Below, piece after piece: positions 36,956 through 49,876 of a DNA stretch of 64,000 nt (positions within the stretch are counted from its first letter, which is position 1; each line of letters opens with the position of its first letter). The notes beneath the pieces were generated by a model that had not been told where the DNA came from, searched no databases, and worked only from the letters and a program-made list of their open reading frames with translations. The position numbers were made by a program, and so were the translations under genes. The stretch comes from Synchiropus splendidus (lineage: Eukaryota > Chordata > Actinopteri > Syngnathiformes > Callionymidae), in assembly GCF_027744825.2 (NCBI RefSeq), contig NC_071335.1, forward strand, positions 27,555,001-27,619,000. The letters are read 5' to 3'.

Positions 36956-39900
36956 GTGTACTTCATGAGGCTGTTCTTTGTAATCATTAGCCACGACTCG
37001 CTTCACAAGTTAGCGTAGCATCATTACGGCCTTGGGAAGTAGGATCGGTTGCCACACAGCCCAAGACGAACCCTCCCGGGCTGTTTCCAGGGAATCACAC
37101 CACCTTTGACCATCTTTTTTTCCCCGAGCTTGAATGAGGATTTTAAGGCCAAAACTTCTCGCTACTACATCTGGAGGACTGGAGAGCGATGTAGCGAGAG
37201 GATTACTGTGAGAGATTCTACGACTGAATGACAAGCCAATATATAGTATAAATGAAACTCCAGTTACACCCTGTACCTTCTGGACTGAATGTTTTTCCTG
37301 GCTATTAAGTGAACTCCTTGTCTTGTCCTGGCCTCTTTAAAACCCACATCACGTCCTCAAGATCCCTCTCTCCTCCCAACACGAACCACATTGTCAGACC
37401 ACTTTTGTTTTCAACCGCTATTAGCTGATCAGAGTCCAGTTTCCACCGTCTCTTTTATCCTGAAACCAAACAAAAATCATCTGGGCTGCATTGTGCGCTG
37501 CCTTATAAGGATGTGGGACGCCAAAATCAATTTCTTTATCTTTCCAGCCACAGACTGGGAAGTGTTGGCCTGTTCTCCACGTACACGAAACTGGAAACAT
37601 CTCAAAAGTGCAAAAGAGGAAATGGCTCATTTACATCCAGCGACGACTTAAATGAGATCAGGGATGGAAAATAAGCACCTACAGCCATGGAAGAAGGTTA
37701 CAGAGCTATATGTTTTCAATTATAGGCTGTGATGTAGAAAGGAAGGAAAAGAATGCGCAGGAGAGTTGGACGAGGGAGAGGAGAATGTAGTGGGAGGAGA
37801 GGAGGAGGAGGAGAAGTATGCTTTGCTGGAGGACTGGCAGAGGAAAACCGCAGGAAGGAGAGAGAGGGAGGGAAGTGGCGAAAGAAACGAGTAAATAGAG
37901 GAGAGGGAGGGGCCAAAGCTGGGGTGCTGTTGGACTGATAATGAGACTTGAAGATGTTATTGGACAGTGGGAGGAAACCGGAGTGCAATACCTGTGTACG
38001 CAGGGAGAGAACAAGAACGCAGTACCTTCCAGATCCAACCTCGTAGAACTGACCCACACATTCAGTTTCTACAGCTGAGCTCACAGCGCGCTGATACCGA
38101 TGATGTGTCTGTGGAACGGCCTTAGCTTCCAGGTGCTGCTAGGCTAAGACTTACTGAAGGGCTTTGAGAAATGCTTTCTGCTTCAGGAATGACCACATTC
38201 CATCTGAGGAGGGCGCCCTGCAACCCTACGTCCACGGCCCTGGAGCTATAGCTTTAGTTATTTATGAATGGCCAACTGATCGAGGAGAACTTGGTTATCA
38301 GTTGTTTAGAATCATTTACTCCTTGACGTCCCTCCCGCCAGTGCCTACCCCTCACTCGCACTGAAAGCAACTGCGTCTTGCCTAGCTTCCCTCCTGACAT
38401 CCTGTCACGGGGCGTTTCAGAGCTGGGCATCTCTGGATCCTCCAGTTCACTTCAAGTTTGAGCCTATATTTGGGCTTATGGATGGTTCTTGAAAAACAAT
38501 TCTGATCCAGTGATGTTGGCTGAGACCCTCCCACGTTGCACATAGTGTCTTCCACTTTGTGTTTGTTGTGTGACTTCTTGGCTGAGGCATCTGCTTCAAT
38601 CAAGATTGAGATTTCCAAGCAGCAAGCCTCATAGAATAGTGGTATATTTTAGGAGAAGCAGAGCGCCATGCGTCGCTGGTGAGGCCACGCTCATGGACAA
38701 GTGTTTAGGCGTTCAACTGCAGAGCCTAAGGATGGACACTGAGGGATTATAGGCCTCGAACATTGGGGTTTCTAACTGCCATCCAAATCCTGATGCCATT
38801 TTTTGCTGAGACTGGGGAGGTTTTGGTCTGACCTAGAACTGGTCTGGGAAAAACCAGCTACATTCCTTGACACCAAATGTAGCACTCATTAGTTTTGGCG
38901 GTCGACGTGCTCGCTCAGCTTTAATCCTGAGTAGCTTCATTTACTTTGTGAGAGCAAAGTTACCTCACAACTACTTCAATGTTTTTTGCTGAACCTCGAA
39001 ACCTCTTCCCAGTAAATGTCTAGGGAACTCGTGAAATACGTCATTAGCCTTGCCGCGGTGTTTAAGCTTGAATGTTTTGTTTGTTCAGAAAGTGCTCAAA
39101 ACAACAGCTTCTATAGAACAACCTTTACTGCCCTTTGGCGTCGACTCCAAAAGCACATATGTAAGTGCAGTAAAAACGACAGGCTGGACTGAATATAATT
39201 GTTATGTGGCCAAAAACCTCCTTGGGTTTGAAATCTGGAGGCTGAAGTACATGTGTTGGTGTGTAGCTGCGAGTGAACTGCCAAAGTATGTGTTTTTGCG
39301 AGGCAGTAGGGGATCCATAAGAGGGTCCGGGCAGGCCGCCCAAACACAGTTCATTGAGGGGAAAGAGTAGGCGGGGCCTGCTGCTGGAGATGTTGAGGGG
39401 CTCACGCCAGTCTTGCCTGTTGCTGCTGTGACTCTGCCTCCATGCCAGGATACATATGGAACAGTATGTGCGTGATTTCACAATAGCACCGTGTGTGCTG
39501 GCGGTGTGTGGACGTAGACGGCACTGGGACCTCAACATTGACTTCATTGTGGTTTAGCTCCAGCCTCACATTATGTCGAGGTGATCCTGCCGGGGATTGT
39601 GGCAAAGTTTGCGGCGACTGCGATCCTGGAGAAAGTTGCCGGTTTGCGTCCAAATGTGTCACCAGTAAATTTGAAAACTGGCCACTGACGTTGCCATTAA
39701 AGAGTCATTTGGCGAGTCGGTCTGTAGAGTTTGTGTGAAAAATCCTCCAGCGACATCTGGCACTTCAGGGACGGAAAGGACAGACGATGGAAGAGAAGAG
39801 CCTGAAAAGCTTTGTTTCTTTGCTGTTGTTTCGGGAGCATGTGGTCTGAGGTTTGCTGCTGAAACCTCCAGTTTATTTGCAAGTTTGACGTCCGTCTTTC

Positions 39901-42472
39901 ATTCGTACCTGTGTGCTGATGATGACGCACAATTCCATATGGATGTTGGTTGAAACCAGTGACAGATTGAGGAATTTTGGTGTCATGGTTGAGGTGAGAC
40001 CGACCCCACAATGACACTTGAAAATTGCAGACAAAAAAATGACACTGGTTTTTATATTTGTAGTCGACCTCCAGGAGGATCTGCATTATTTTCTACCCAT
40101 TTTGTGCATTGCTGAAAATAACTCATTCTAACATTCATACAACCTCCACCAAGGGGGTTATGCTTGTTCAAAATAACTTGTAAACTTATGAAGGGATTTG
40201 GATGGGAATATGCCAAATGGCACAAGGAACAGGTCACGGGGGAAGCAGCTTCAAAAGCTCGCTCCACACACCAACTGGCTTCCTGGCCAGTGAAGAGATA
40301 TAAGGTACTGTCTCTCTGCTGATGGTGTAGGGGTTAGGATTCAGCGCTCCCATTGGCGGCCAGGGAATTACGTTTTTGTTCTTTATTGGCGGAGGTTTGC
40401 ACTGTCTGAGTACTTTTGCAGTTGTCTGGATCAGGCTCTGTGTTCTCCTGACCTCAGTGTCTACTTAAGATTCGTAATAATAGTAATAATTCCTTGGTTG
40501 TTTGTCCTCCTCTTCCGAAGAGAACCCCATCAATAAGAGTCCAGTGAATGTGCTTTCATTCCACTGCCCTGCCTTTGGTTCACTTATGGTTTCATCGAAA
40601 GAAATTGTCCTACTTTTTCAGAGGGGAGGAAATTCACCATGTACATTTGTGCAGAATTATGTCAAAACATTGATTAAAGTCTGAGAAGTCACCTGATAGA
40701 TCAACGGATGTCGTGATAATGCTGAGAATATTTAAGGTGTCGGGTTTTTAATGTGACCTTGAAGTCATTTGTTGAGCTGTGTAAAGCTGTTATTCATGGA
40801 TTTGAGTTCCAGTCATGGAAATTAGGTTTCAAGTTGGGTGTGTAACAAAAGGGTTGAGGACCGGATCCTCTCTGGTTCTGTGCGTGAAGCACATGAAAAG
40901 CTTGGCTTGACTCGGGAGACAAAGCTGTTTTGTGTTTCTGCCCTGCTGTGAAAGGAAAGTTGTGAAGCCTCAGTTGCAGGAACCAATTGGAGTGGCTGAA
41001 TTGAGTATCCAGAAGTGTGTGGCTGGTCTTTTCGACTCTGTGACTCCAGCAGCCAGGACGCTTTGGCATGGATCATCTCAAGAAAGAATCCACCCCGCTG
41101 TACAAGCAGCAAACACCTGATAATCCTCTGTCAAGCTGCTACGGTCACCATGTTGTTGTTGACGTCACTCCAGGTTGATGCTTCCTCCTCTAAAGTCCAC
41201 ATACCCTCACTCTCTGTGCACATTGGTGGAAAGTGGTGCTCCATAGTCTTAGCTGACCTTCAGGTTGATCTGCAGTTACCCTGAAGTTCCGCTGCCACAT
41301 CCCACCACTTGGAGGCTCGGACGTGCCCGGACCAACAAACTGGCCTGCTGATTCAGCAAGAGCGCCACCCCGGATGCTTCCGCAGACACTGTACATAATA
41401 TTATATGTTCCAGTGACCTGCTGTTTTCAAGATGGTTAACTGCAAACCTGTCCCAACATAGAATCTGCTAACCAAAGTTAGCCGCTCCTGTTATTTGTAG
41501 TCTCTTATCTTTGACCTGAAACACTCTTCTGTGCCTTGCCATGGAATTCTGCCTCTGTACCACCAACCTTTGTGTAGGAGCCTTGGAAAGAGTCACTGAA
41601 GTGACCAGTTTGGCCTCGACAGGAAGAGCTGTCCAGATGCTCTAAAACTGTAAACCCCAGAATCCATTTCAGGTGGTCTTCATTTCCTCTGAGGTTGGAG
41701 CTCCTTCACAGGAGATGGAGGTGGCGCTGGGGTCCTCCTCCCCTCGGAGATCAGCCTTTCAGCTGATTTCGAACCCTCCATCCCTTCCTTGTGTTGAAGA
41801 CCAAATCCTGGAAGCAACACGACTATGATCTTCCAAGATACTCGCAGTTGGTATGGCTCCTGCTGTTGCTCGGCTGCTCCAAACGTAGTTTGTTTGAGGT
41901 GTGTTCACACTAAACATGATAGGGGGACACTTCTTGCTCCGGAACTCTCTGTAGATTCTGGCAACCAAACGACGTCCCGCTGTCTCTAAAGTTGCGTTAA
42001 AGTGTGGTGCCCCTCCGCACCCCTCCAGCACCCCCCATGTTTGCATCTGTTCTACCTCGCATCGTGTCGCTGTCAGGCGCGCTGTGAACATTAATATTCC
42101 CCAGAGCTGCAGATGTTTGACTGTCGTGCCGCGGAGTGTTTTTTCAGTTTCTTCAAGAGAGTTGTTTTTCTTGAAGGCAGATATCTTTGGTTTGACTCAC
42201 CCAGTCCGGGTTGAGTCACAGATGATTCTTGTCTCGTGCTCCACCAGAGGAGAACTCTGGCTCGGCTGGAAAACCACAATCTGGACCGCAGACACGCAGG
42301 AGATCATGACAACAAACCCACTTTCTTAATGGCTCGCAGGAGTCTCCCCTCTGGCGCCACAAATTCAAATAGAAATATGGAGAAGTTATTTACTGGAGGA
42401 ATGTCTTTTGGACGCTGATCCCACAAATATTTTTCAAGTATTATCTAAATCTAAATCTATAAATGTATCTAA

Positions 42473-42493
42473 CTATCTAGATAGATAGATAGG
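42473..42493. repeat. Short GATA-type repeat
   Basis: A run of tatctagatagatagatagg units just upstream of the first glis2 coding exon. Confidence 0.7.
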
Positions 42494-42626
42494 TTTAAGG
42501 CTGTGGTTTTTCCTGTGCCTAGTACTGACCACTGCGTAGTGTGGACAAATGAGGACATCTAGTGGAACGCGTGGGTATAGCAAAGGCGTGCTTCTCAACT
42601 TTTGCTCAGGAAGCTTTTCTTTGCAG

Positions 42627-45008
42627 ATGTTCTCAGCAGACGAGCCTCTGGATTTGAAGCTTCCCTCTGGACGAATCCAGACAGACAATCCAGTGAGGTT
42701 GCGGAGGAGGATGTCGTCTATCTGTGCTCCTCTCTGCAGCACGCGACCTCGGCTGATGTACACCACCTTCCCCTCGCCGCCTTCTTCACCAGGTAACTGA
42801 CTATCCTTCGACGAGATGTGGAAATTCTGGATAGTAGGTGGCGCCGTATTTCGGCCCGCTGACTCAAAGAAATGAAGACAAATGGAGTCTGCTTTTGGTT
42901 TCTTCACCATCACTTCCTGACCAGTCGGAATTGTGCCGTCCTTCTCTGCAGATTCTTTGTCTCCCTCTCGTGAGCGACCCAGGTCCTGTTTCACGCCTCC
43001 AGCCATGGACCTCAGCTTGTCCCCTTCATCCCGTCACACCTCCTCCCTGTCTCCCGCCCCTCCCTCTCCTTCTCCATCTCTGCCTGCCTCCCCTCTGGAG
43101 TCCCCACAGAGCAGTAGCAGCCCACAGCCACATCTTTTCTCTCGCGTGAGTCCTTGCTGCTTCCAAACTGCCTGACGCTACAGTCACTCTGCTAAACTAC
43201 ATCTACTGTCCCCATCTTCATGTCTTTAGGAGCTGAGCTGTTATCGGGGAGTAGAACGCGAAGCTTCGCATCAGGGGTTTCCGTTTTTCCTGCCGATCTC
43301 CAGCTCTCAGAGAGGATACAACTTCCCTCCTTCCATGTTTGTGGGTGCCAACAGAGAGAAAGAAGACTCACCTGAGCCCTCAACAGACGTCCACCTGGGC
43401 AGTCAACTGGTCTGCCGCTGGGTGAAGGTACGATTACGTTGTCCTTTAAGACACGATAGGATGAGGAAGTGACAAAATCCCAGTAGCAGGAAGAGTGAAA
43501 GGGACGTTTTATTGGACACTAGTGGTCACTGCAATGCACACTGAGTAGAAGAGTCAGAGATGGAGATAGTGAAGTTGGCAAGGTTTGCAATGAGTCAGAG
43601 ACTAATGTCACGTCATCTTCTCCCTCGCAGTGTCGCCTGCAGTTCGACTCCCTACAGGACTTGGTGGATCACATCAACGAATACCACGTCAAACCTGAGA
43701 AGGACTCGGGGTACCACTGCCAGTGGGAGGGGTGTGCCCGCAATGGGAGGGGCTTCAATGCCAGGTACATTTTCTTCAAGTTGAGTTTTTTTACTACGTA
43801 ATCCAGCCCTTCCAGCAGATGGCGATGTTGCAGTTCTGCAAGCCGCTGCAATTTTGTCTAATCGCTGCGACTTTCCCGACAATTCCACCTCAGAGACTCC
43901 ATTGCCCACCCGTCTATGCAGCATCATATTCATGTGCGCTGCCAATCGCTCACATTTGTTCACAAATATGGCTGCCAAGGGTCACGATTCAGACGTGAAG
44001 GATTCTGAATCCATTCATAAACGTCCCATGATTGAAATGTAGAATAGACGGAACTAGGAAGTGGAACTGACTAGTGCAGCTTCACCCGAACACTACGGGG
44101 CGGACGTAAACAAACATGGCTGACCCCCTACATCCCGACACTGTGGGACAGATCAGCAGTTACTATTTTATGCTTGTGTTTCCAGGTATAAAATGCTGAT
44201 TCATATTCGTACTCACACCAACGAGAAGCCCCATCACTGTCCCACCTGCGACAAGAGCTTCTCTCGCCTGGAAAACCTCAAGATTCACACACGCTCACAC
44301 ACAGGTGAGTGAAGGATAGAGAAGAGGTCAACTCTCTGCGTCATCATCTTCCAGTTAAAGGACCTGTACTTCTTTCTCCCAGGAGAGAAACCCTACATCT
44401 GCCCATACGAGGGCTGCAGCAAGCGCTACTCCAACTCCAGCGACCGCTTCAAGCACACCCGCACTCACTACGTGGACAAGCCCTACTACTGCAAGATGGC
44501 GGGTTGCCTGAAGCGCTACACGGATCCCAGCTCTCTTCGCAAACACATCAAGGCACATGGCCACTTTGTCGCCCCGGAGCAAGCTTCGCCTGGGCGGATG
44601 CAGGCCGGACCCTTGGAGCACCCGGGGGAACTGGCCCCAGTTGGCGCACCCCATATCATCATCCCTGGTTCTGCCACTCTCCTCGGAGGTCTGGGGACTT
44701 CTTTATCTCTATCTGCTTTCTGCCATGCAAGAGCCCTCAATCACCACAGGGCGTCGCTGTTCCCCATGGGGGCGGGAATCGGTCCCTTGGGTCTGGCCGA
44801 CTCTCCATTTTTTCACTTAGGCGCGTCCTTATTAGGGCTGGACGGTCTTAAGCGGATGGTGGGGAAGGAGGTGGCGGGTGAGGGAGGGGAGGTGAAGGCC
44901 GAGGTTCTCAACCTGTCCTCAGGTGTTGGGCCCAGACACAGAGACCCCTTGTCCTGGGTGGTTGTTCCCCCGAGGGCTCTGCTTCTCAAACCAGCTGTTG
45001 CCAGCTAG
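42627..45008 (+). CDS. glis2: Gli-similar zinc finger protein 2 (6 coding exons, 478 aa)
   Basis: Krueppel-like nuclear transcription factor; mammalian GLIS2 binds Gli-type sites, is found at primary cilia and is tied to kidney integrity. Coding exons: 42627-42792, 42952-43145, 43230-43427, 43631-43764, 44186-44304, 44383-45008. Phases agree and the sum is 1437 nt. The N-terminal EPLDLKL motif is typical of GLIS2, as is the MDLSLSP motif in exon 2. Five tandem C2H2 fingers begin at about residue 182 (LVCRW) and run through [58 protein letters not shown] and [17 protein letters not shown]. Fingers 1 and 2 have the wide spacing of the GLI/GLIS/ZIC family. The Gly/Pro-rich C-terminus is shorter than in human (524 aa). 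The first coding exon opens with ATG directly after a TTTCTTTGCAG acceptor. Fish may have two glis2 copies; which one this is cannot be told. Confidence 0.95.
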
Positions 45009-45621
45009 GACGTGCGCTCGGACTGGTGTGGATGGCTTTTGTGGCCCCCTTTACTGCCTGCTGGAAAGACCCCCGTCATTATCCTCGATGGCCCTCAGGG
45101 GTCCAAAGAGTCAGCTGATTCTGTTGCTTTCCTGTCACCAATGTTTTCGTCCACTCAGACTCCAGTCAAGTGCTGTGTAGTTTGCCTGTCAACAATCGCC
45201 CCGACAGCTCCCACATTAGCATGCGCCATTAGCTTTGCTAGTGGAGTCTTTGACTCTTTTTATTCAAACACAAACAAGCTGCTCGTCCTGTAATAACACT
45301 TGCTGCGTCAGTAGCATTTGTACCTAGCTAGCGCTGCAGTAGTTGAGGTCGTTGAAACCCCAACGTGGACGTAGAATTTCAGGCCATTGAAATCTCAATA
45401 TATTTAGTTTTATACTTCTGAGAGTTTGGACTGATCAAGACATGCAGTCGCGAGTCAGGTTTCCTTGTGATGATATCCAAAACTCCAATCCAGTCCACAC
45501 AGTCCCAGATTCATGGAGCTCCATCTGACCACTGTCGCCAGGGCAACTGCGTCCTAGGCCCTCGCGAACCCGTCCCTGTCCCCGCCTTATGCAGGGGTTG
45601 TAAAGGTGGCTTGTGTGTCTA

Positions 45622-45658
<37 letters not shown>

Positions 45659-45700
45659 GGGGTTGAAAAGGTTGCTGTGAACAACATTAAAAGCACTTGA
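45009..45700 (+). other. glis2: glis2 3' untranslated region (extent uncertain)
   Basis: Noncoding sequence after the glis2 stop, including a GT repeat at 45624-45657. A variant poly(A) signal ATTAAA lies at 45686-45691. A canonical AATAAA appears only at 46730-46735, so a longer 3' UTR is possible. Confidence 0.35.
45624..45657. repeat. GT microsatellite
   Basis: About 16 GT units in the presumed glis2 3' UTR. Confidence 0.95.
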
Positions 45701-47090
45701 GTCAGTCCAACCTTCTGAAGGTGTCAAGCATGAATTTGCACAAACAACTTTCATGTGGATTCCACGTCCCGAACGGCCATTTCACCCAAGCAAGAAACGG
45801 TATGGGCCATGATTCCATCTAAAGTGGCTGCCAGTCCACGAGGCTGGCCCGGAAATGGATCAGGACTGATGGCGTAACAAGAATGCCCAACTGGACAGTG
45901 GACCTCAGTAGCAGGAACAAGGCGGACGAGGATGTCTTTTCCATATGGTGTCAGATTGGGCGGCCACGCCCCCTTTTGTGACTCTAAATGAGAACGGCCC
46001 AGTTGCTCATAGTACCATCACATCATATAACGTGTTTGACAATCACCTGTGATAGAAACCAAGCCATAAAGATCTCAGGTGTACGAATGGTTTTTAATGT
46101 TTGACAAGCCTCGCAGGCAGCTCTCGCTGTCAGCCAGGTGCAACCGCGGTCTTCATTCTGAAAAGTCTTTGTCTTATACGTTGCACTAAACGCACTTGAT
46201 TCCTGTTGGGAGCTCACAAAGGTGATATACATGGGTTTACAGCACTCGCCGTCACTGATTAACCCGTCGCCAGTGAAGTTTGTGCAACTGCCTCCAACTA
46301 GTAGCATCAAGGTCAACTGCTCGCTGTTTGTTAACGCTTCGCTTTTTCTTTTGATCATTTGGAGACAAAGATCGGGACGCGATCTGCTCGGGTGGTACTG
46401 ACCTGTGTAATCCCCACTCATACAGTATCATAGGAATATTCAGCCAACGTGTACGAGACTCATGTACGTCTTCTTCAGCCCTCTGGTAGAAAGCTCCGCC
46501 CCCCTGACGATGGCCACCTGGAGGCCAGCATGCTGTGTCGTCTTCTACTCTTGTTTTGCACATTCGACTGGTCGCGCTTCCTTCGAGTGCCTTCTTCCTG
46601 TTTCAGTGGAATATATCGCACATGTATGGACACATTTACACCAATGTATGAGCACAGATTTCTACGACAACTGATGGGATTTTGTACATCGAAGCCGCTT
46701 TACAATGACGTTACCAAAGCTGAAGATCCAATAAAGACAAACATGGAAGACAAACCAGTCTGTCTCTCTGGTGAAGCAGGGTCTGGGGGGATTGTTTACA
46801 AGTTGTTGCCAGTCATGGGGTACTCCACCAGGTGGGAAATTAAAGTTCCTCTGGGGTGGCATTATATATGAGGGGCCGCCCCACTTTTCATTAAATTTTT
46901 CATAAAGTGTCATTTATGAAAAACAATGACAACAGAAAAAATAAAACATGACATCATTCTTTTTTCTCATTTTAGATCATGAATATGATTCTGAGATTTA
47001 GTTATTAATGCCTGGGTAAAAACATTGCATGACACATTTATTACAAAAAATTTTTCTTAAGGACAAAACGTTTTTCCAAAAATTTGAATT
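45700..47090. other. Region with no recognised gene
   Basis: Short open frames on both strands (for example 46023-46421 minus and 46449-46871 plus) overlap each other and have no recognisable domain or splice structure. I see no supported feature apart from the AATAAA noted for glis2. Confidence 0.45.
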
Positions 47091-47095
47091 GATGT

Positions 47096-48145
47096 AGAGC
47101 TGTATTTAGAATTAATAGTAATGAATAATAATAATAGTAATGTAGATGATCAGTTTCACCTTGACTTTATGAGGGCCTCAAAAATACACGCACAGGCCCG
47201 CATGCTTTGTTCAGCACTGTACTCACCCTTTCGTAGTATTTTCAAGTCTTCAATAACAGCAGTAAGCTCAATCTTATATAAGAAGATCACTAGTAAGGAT
47301 AGCGAGAGCATCGACTGCAGTAGTGATCACTCGTATCAGAAGTAGATGAAATAAGAGGAGAGTAATGTGAGTTGCCAACAGCTGCAGAAGAAGTACTACA
47401 ATTGGAAGTAGAACAGGTTGTGGAACAAACATCCGTCAGTGGTGGTAGAATAACTAATTGGAGTAGTTGTATTTGCAGTAGCAAATACTGCAATCAAGGA
47501 TAAGTATTATCATATTAGTAGTTATAGTACTTTCAGAAGACCTTACACAGTAGTTCAAGATTTTTAAATACAGTATTAATTGCTGTTGTATTGCTTTAAG
47601 AGCAGTCCTCAATGACTTGGATTAGTACTTGCAGAAATAATGTAAGTGGTGGTCATGTCAGTTGAACTTTTAGTAGAATTTACAGCAGAAGAACTGACAA
47701 TAACAAAAACAAAAGTAGATCAGAATACACACAGTAGTAGTGTCAGTAGTGGTAGAGGTACGAGACGCTTTTGATGAAGACAGGAGGGCTTCCTCTGTTA
47801 TTGGTGCAATAACTTCTTAGTAGTTGAAGTAATAAAAGAGCCGAGTCGAAGAAATACAAGGTGATGTACACAGGTACATTTTCACTCAAGGTGTCGTAAT
47901 GTCAGCGGTTAACAGCAGTAAAGTATGGATTATTATAGTAGAATTAACAATGGAAAAATGGCTAGGCTTCATAGTATTTCTTTCAGATGGGTAGAAGTAG
48001 TAGCAATACATCAGTGTGTGATACTGCTGCAGTAGCAGCAGAGTGACAGTACTGTAGCGATGTGGGTGTTTGAAGCAGTAATAGTGGTTGTGTTGATAGA
48101 AGTAGTCATACTAACTCAGGTGTAGTAATAGTTACAGTGTAGTAG
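47096..48145. repeat. Decayed AGT/TAG trinucleotide-rich tract
   Basis: About one kilobase in which agt, gta and tag triplets recur far above chance in short uneven runs (aataataatagtaatgtag, agtagtagtgtcagtagtgg, tgcagtagcagcagagtgac). It has the look of an old trinucleotide array worn down by substitutions. No gene is seen in it. Confidence 0.6.
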
Positions 48146-48335
48146 AAGCGCGTCACGGACATAGAAGTGGTGGAGCCACTCGGTGCGATGACCGAGCCTC
48201 CACAGGCTTCTTCCGCCAGGGGAGCAGCTCAAAGTCTCCCTCCCAGTCCTGCCCTCCTCCACACTCTCTTCCTCTCCTCCCGCGGGACTGTCCCAGGTTC
48301 AGAGGCGCTTGAAGAGCAGGCTGGTTCGGAGGCAC

Positions 48336-49876
48336 ATGAGTGAGGCCGGGGAGCGGAGCTGTCCTCGCGGGGGACCCCGAGACTCGGACGGGAAGGTAGA
48401 GAAGACACAGTCATTCGTGTGATTCCGGCTTGTTTTACGCTCCATTCATCCCGGCGGTTTCGAGCGGTGTGTGACCGCGCGTTTAAACAACAGTCATCAG
48501 TGTAGTGCAATGTGTTTCTGATTGAGTGACTCACAGAGTGACAAGTTATCGAATCACACTTGTGATTTAGCGCGCTCAGTTACGAGTGTTGTCACGAGAG
48601 GAATACGTTCTTTGAAGTCAAACTTAGCTTAAATAAACATCAAACGTTTGACGCCAACAGCACAATACTCGAGCTGTGAGTGCAGAATCATAGCCAAATA
48701 AAGAGGTGTGTTTCTACATCATTTTTTTGTCTTTCAAATTTTCTGGCCATTTATTATTTTCACTCCTACAAAAACACTTTCTTTTCATCCATCAGTCCTT
48801 CGAGATGATGAAGTTTCATGCGACTTGTGATCTTTTGCCAACAGGGTCCAGAGGAGCCGAGTCCCCCGAGGAAGCCATTCTTCCGACTTTGCTTCCACGT
48901 GGTCGTCCTGCTGAGCTTGGTGGGCCTGGTCATGTGCTACAGCGTGTTCGTCCAAGATGTTTCATTCCGAAGTCATTACAGGAGGATCTTCAACTGGACG
49001 AGCCACGTGGGGCGAGCCCCTCGGTACCGCCCCGATCCCAGGAACCAGTCTCTCCTTCAGTACCACCTGGCCTACCCTCGGAACTATGAGTTCACCATGG
49101 ACATCCCTGAAGTGTGCCAGGTACACAAGCCTTTCTTGGTCATGATGGTGCCGGTGGCGCCGGCGAACATTGCTGCCCGGGACGCCATCCGCCAGACGTG
49201 GGGCAGGGAGAAGCAGGTCCAGGGCAAGACGGTCCTGACCCTGTTTGTGTTGGGCAAATCTCACATGCAGGAAGCCCTGCAGCGGGAGCTTGCCCGTCAC
49301 CACGACCTGATACAGTCGGATTTTGTGGACACCTACCTCAACCTGACCATCAAGACCATGGTGATCATGGAGTGGCTGGCCACCCGCTGCCCGGAGGCCG
49401 AGTACGCCATGAAGGTGGACTCCGACATGTTCATCAACATCAACAATCTGGTCATCATGCTGAAGACACCGAACATCCCCAAGACTAACTACCTCACCGG
49501 GAGGCTGATGTGGAACCGGCCAGTCATCCGCTCCAGAGAGTCCAAGTGGTACGTCCCCGTGGAGATGTACCCGGAGTCGACTTACCCCACCTACACTCTG
49601 GGAATGGGCTACGTGTTCTCCAACGACCTCCCGGGAAAGTTAGTGGAGATTTGCAAAACCATAAAACCCTTCAACATCGAGGACGCCTACATCGGGCTGT
49701 GCATGAAAAGGCTGGGGCTCACCATCACCTCCCCTCCGGACCCCTGGCAGTTCCAGGACTATAACTACAAATACAATCGCTGCCAGTACTCCAAGGTCAT
49801 CACCTACATTCTGACAAGTTCAGCGGAGCTCATCAGATACTGGACAGACCTGAACCAGCCTGGACCACCATGTTAG
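48336..49876 (+). CDS. Beta-1,3-galactosyltransferase 2-like, GT31 family (2 coding exons, 363 aa)
   Basis: Type II Golgi membrane enzyme, predicted to move galactose from UDP-galactose to an N-acetylglucosamine end in beta-1,3 linkage. Coding exons: 48336-48395 (20 codons, ending at donor AAG/GTAGAG) and 48845-49876, joined in phase 0 at an aacag acceptor. A cytoplasmic tail of about 32 residues precedes one membrane segment (about 33-54). A stem with NWT and NQS glycosylation sites follows. GT31 motifs are RDAIRQTWG, the DxD motif DSD at 212-214 (metal and UDP-sugar binding), and EDAYIG at 299-304. The length fits the family. The catalytic half resembles B3GALT2 (NLTIKT, SKWY, GYVFS, YWTDLNQ), but the teleost family is large, so donor and acceptor are inferred. 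An in-frame ATG at 48818 would make an alternative start without the first exon. Confidence 0.92.

Larger units (their letters stand above)
30601..42626 (+). other. glis2: Probable first intron or upstream region of glis2
   Basis: Twelve kilobases without a recognisable exon. It contains a hAT-like copy at about 36430-36955, a C homopolymer near 32527, a CA repeat at 34775-34794, and short open frames with no domain. No other gene was recognised on either strand. Confidence 0.4.

Noticed and set aside
46023..46871. Opposing open frames on both strands
   Set aside because: They overlap each other, lack domains and have no poly(A) or splice support that points to either.
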